Shown here piece after piece: positions 60,558 to 64,000 of a stretch of DNA of 64,000 nucleotides. This DNA is from Kryptolebias marmoratus. Taxonomy: Eukaryota; Chordata; Actinopteri; Cyprinodontiformes; Rivulidae. Under the pieces are notes generated by a model. That model did not search any database. It was not told the origin of the DNA and saw only the letters and a program-made list of their open reading frames with translations. Within the stretch, counting starts at the first letter, position 1. The number at the start of each line of letters is the position of its first letter. The DNA lies in assembly GCF_001649575.2 (NCBI RefSeq), contig NC_051453.1, forward strand, positions 784,785 through 848,784, given 5' to 3'. The translations under genes and the position numbers were made by a program.

Positions 60558-62574
60558 ATTGTAGCTCAATCAGTACCTGTCTGAATCAGATAAGAAAAGA
60601 TCTGTCCATTCCTTCACTAGCCTACCTTTCATCATGTTACAATAAGCAGAATGTTTTAGTTGATGGATTTTTTGCTGGCAGCATTATTTCCAGCCTTCTG
60701 ATCAGCTTGTAGTGCATTACTTCACCTGCAGTCATGTGAGGAAGAGGAGAAAGGCAGGGAAGTGATGAGTAACAGTCTTTCCTCACTCTTATTGAACAGC
60801 ATCAGAAGAGAAATCCTTTTACCCTACAGTAACTTCATTTAAGCTGTTGGTGTATTGAAAAAATCCCTTCCTGCATCCTGTACGATTCCGTTTTCAGGGC
60901 CCTGCTGAATCTGATAATGGTCCTCGTTTGCCAGAAAGATTACAGCTTCTTTCACTCAGAACAAGATTTTTTTTAAAGAGTACGTCAGAAGAAAGTGGAG
61001 CCGCTGATGAGGTCAGATCAAATATATTCCTTTTATGATAAAATACTTAATTATTGGTTTTAAAGGGCCAAGGGAAAATACCTAAGAGCAGCTAATATTA
61101 TGATATAGACTTTTCAAAAATGCCGTGGATATATTTTCCTTTCATCCTTTTGTTTTGTTTAAATTAGTCACATATTTTTTGTCTCCATGTCTTCTGTTAT
61201 TTGTGCCATTTCTGTCCTAAAACAAGTCAAATCTGAAAGCAACAGGGTTTTTACTTTAATATCTTTGAACTCTTGAGGAGGATTAGTTTTGACAAAGACA
61301 AGCCTTTGACTTCAAATGTTTTAGAAGTCTACACTGCCTGTTCGGGACCAAAGATGATGCTGAATGACTTCAAAAAGCCGGGGAGACTTTGGATCATTCA
61401 CATCAGTGCTGCTCAGGTGGCAGCTTTGTAGTTTCAACTTTAAAAAAAAACAACACATCACATGTAAAGGAAAAACTGACAAGACAGCTTGTTGAATTTA
61501 TGTTGTGGCTACACAAAACCCCACAGTAAGCTTTCCTCAGCCACAGCCATCCTGATCTACAGTTTTCACATTCTGAATCTATGTCAGCAGCACAATTTTA
61601 CACAAAGACAAGACACAAGACAAAATAAGAGGCATCAAAAAGCAATAAAATATATTTTTTCAATAGTTGTGGCGACTTGATTGATTGACTTAACTAACTG
61701 GTGTAAGAAAACCTTTGTACCCAGCAAAAGAACAGCTGGTCAATTTTGTACATGCCATATATTTTACTTTAAACAAAAGAAGCTCCTGTGAGGGGAAAAT
61801 GAAGTTGTAATTAGTAAGGGTGAAAACTTGAAGCACCATGTTTGATTACAATTCACAGGGCTGCAAGGCGATTATAAAACGATTACTAATGCATCCATAA
61901 TCTCTTCAAACAGAATCCTGACCATAAAGTCTTTAAGACCTGAAAGAAACAAAATATCTTGCTCTAAACTGCAGTATAAAACAGTTTTCAAACACGATTT
62001 GGGGAACTAAGTGAACAAAAGGAGTCTAAATGCTGAGTAAAGTGATGGATACTGTGGAGGCGGATGTCCATGAGCTATCTGACCCGCTTTCTTCAGTGTT
62101 TCTACAACCTGTTTTTGATTCTGTTAGTGTGGGAAAGGCTGCGATGATCATGTTCTATCAAACAGCAAAACCTTTCATACAAGCCCTGCTTTTCAAAGAC
62201 TGAATGTGGACACAAATCCTTCACAATAAAGTTTGAAATGGACTTTGTAATTCATATTCCTTTCAGAGTTAGATGATCTTCTGCTTTCTTTCCTCTGGGT
62301 TTAAACATGCACACAGTTAGCATCAAGTGGTTTACGTCAATGTATTTCTTTCCCCTGTCACTTCATAGAAGCATTGTAATGGTTTTCAGTACAGAAGGAG
62401 CTGTTTATGTGTCAGTCAGACGTCTCATTCTCACCATGTTGTGTGCATTTCCACACTTCAGAGTTTCACCTTTGCATTCCTTAACATGACATTAAGAGAG
62501 AAAATTCAAGGTGGGAAATTTTCCAATTACTAAAGTCCAGAGCAGACAGCCTTGACCAGTCACACACTGCCCCT

Positions 62575-62582
62575 TGACGTCA
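62575..62582. promoter_or_regulatory. perfect CRE palindrome TGACGTCA
   Basis: The full eight-base cAMP-response element occurs within CCCTTGACGTCATCCCTAG. It is palindromic, so orientation is undefined. No promoter is visible beside it; it could be part of an intronic regulatory element or be chance. Confidence 0.3.
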
Positions 62583-64000
62583 TCCCTAGTGATTAGTTCC
62601 CTTTGTTCACAATAAAATTACTTTCCATCAGGAAAAACCTGGCTTTGCAAGGAACTAATTTAAACCATCTAAACAGCTGACAGTCAGAATCTAACCTTCA
62701 ACGAGACAAACTTCTAATTATCTTAGTGTGTTTGTGCACATCCTCAGACTCCAGTAGTTGTAATGTAGACAGTACAAAGTCAGTGTTTATTTTATGTCTT
62801 TAAAACTGAACTGAGGTTCAAATCTTTTAACCAATAAGCTTTTAAGCAAACATCAAGTTTATTAATTCTTCAAACTCTAAATGAATCAAAGCCCTTTCTG
62901 TAATAAATCAGAAAAAATCAATTCAACAAGTTTTCAGGCTGTTAAATTCGTCATAATTTTGGGAAAGTTTTGATCTTTTTCCCCCCAGAGTTGCTTTTAT
63001 TTTTTTTATGCCTCAATTTTCTTCTACTGTTACAGAATTAAATGATTAATGTGAGTCAGGTGAATTAAAGCATGTTAAGAAAAGATGTCCTGGATTAAGG
63101 ATCCTTCATTTGGGTCCCAATTAAAGACTCTTATTTTGTTAGTGGGATCAAGATGCAAATCTCAAACCTTGATGTTTTATGTCAGCTGTTCTGAAGAGCT
63201 GCAGCAGGAACCATCCCAACATGTTAAAAGTGGTAAAAAGAGAGAGCTGAGTGCCTTCTAACATGTTAAAGAGGATTCACCAGGAGCTTTGGCATTATCA
63301 GAGAAAACCACCTAAAACAAGAACAAAACCCCTTTAGAGTTTTACTTTCAAGACTACACTGTACTCATTAGCACACATGAAAAGAAACACAATCACACAT
63401 GTGAGACAAACCAGCAGATGTCTAATTACAGGGTAGAACGTCCGTTGACTTGGAGGTCTGAACTGGAATTATTCTTTCTGTCTGTCTGTCATCATAAAAC
63501 GCTTCAAAAGATGCATTAAAAGATTACTAGTTCTTTAACTGGCAGTTTAACAAACTCACCCACAACATCTCTGGCACACTGTTAAGGCAGACATCCTACA
63601 TGAAGTCCACCTCCACCACAGAAAGGTGCCACTGGAAGAACTAAACATTTAATAAATCTTTAACATGGATCATATAAAATATGTTCAGCTAATAAACTGT
63701 AATATTCCTAACAAGAGCTTCAAAAGGGACAATTAAATTAAAATTGAGGGACTGTCACTGCTTGGGAAAACTGCTGACAGGACAAAAAGCTGAAAACATA
63801 CAGAAGCTCAGCTCTTATCTGGAGAGTATTTGGGGATTAGTTGGAGGAGTATATCAACAGCACCATCTGCTAAGTTGAAGGTGTGGAAGCTTCCAAAATC
63901 AAATCCTCAACAGCTTAATAAGATAAAACATCTTAATAGGCCATGAGGTACAGATAAACAGAGCTTGTAATGACATGTAATGACACAACTAGAATATCCT

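Larger units (their letters stand above)
50345..64000 (-). other. nos1ap intron 2 (partial, 13.7 kb), non-coding with repeats
   Basis: This sequence lies upstream of exon 3 in transcription order. I searched it for the preceding PTB exon (expected to encode a YVGSLDVPRP-like and a MRRIR-like segment) and did not find it, so that exon should lie beyond 64000. The interval holds three copies of the dispersed repeat, two LINE relics, microsatellites and a short plus-strand ORF with a signal-peptide-like segment at about 50957-51130. Confidence 0.6.

Noticed and set aside
50345..64000. Search for the preceding PTB exon (YVGSLDVPRP / MRRIR segment)
   Set aside because: No reverse-complement match by eye. 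It is expected beyond the window because early introns of this gene are very long.
1..64000. CRISPR array, phage, operon or bacterial defence system
   Set aside because: No regularly spaced identical repeats with unique spacers and no packed ORFs. The DNA is a vertebrate intronic region.

Overview
The window is vertebrate nuclear DNA, most likely from a ray-finned (teleost) fish. It is AT-rich, has long introns with GT-AG splice sites, many microsatellites, and decayed fish-type transposons (Tc1-like, L2-like LINE, tRNA-derived SINEs). There is no bacterial-style gene packing. I could not place it to species.

The only gene I can support is on the minus strand: the middle of nos1ap (CAPON), the adaptor that links neuronal nitric oxide synthase to other partners. 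Six internal coding exons are visible, in transcription order: 50344-50252, 49407-49349, 30221-30113, 18289-18151, 15354-15185 and 1287-1126. All six have consensus splice sites and compatible phases (0/0, 0/2, 2/0, 0/1, 1/0, 0/0). Together they give 732 coding bases, or 244 codons, with no stop or frameshift. The first four encode most of the PTB domain, the fifth an acidic linker, and the sixth a glutamine-rich coiled-coil entry. The start codon and first part of the PTB domain lie beyond 64000, and the C-terminal nNOS-binding end lies below position 1. Exon numbers 3 to 8 are used by analogy with the mammalian gene and are an inference.

Layout from low to high coordinate: intron 8 (1-1125, partial), exon 8, intron 7 (13.9 kb), exon 7, intron 6 (2.8 kb), exon 6, intron 5 (11.8 kb), exon 5, intron 4 (19.1 kb), exon 4, intron 3 (0.84 kb), exon 3, and 13.7 kb of intron 2 (partial). 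The introns hold a LINE C-terminal relic (6.6 kb), a LINE-type 3' tail (11.9 kb), SINEs (17.2 and 42.5 kb), a Tc1-like relic (29.4 kb), an L2-like reverse transcriptase relic (60.0 kb), and a family of at least five same-orientation repeats between 34.9 and 59.4 kb.

I found no CRISPR, operon, phage or other clearly new multi-gene system. The observations most worth testing are about splicing and regulation of nos1ap: UG repeats just upstream of a weak exon 7 acceptor, a tandem acceptor, direct repeats flanking exon 6, a CpG-rich patch with a TATA-like box in intron 7, candidate intronic enhancers, and a short plus-strand ORF with a signal-peptide-like segment.
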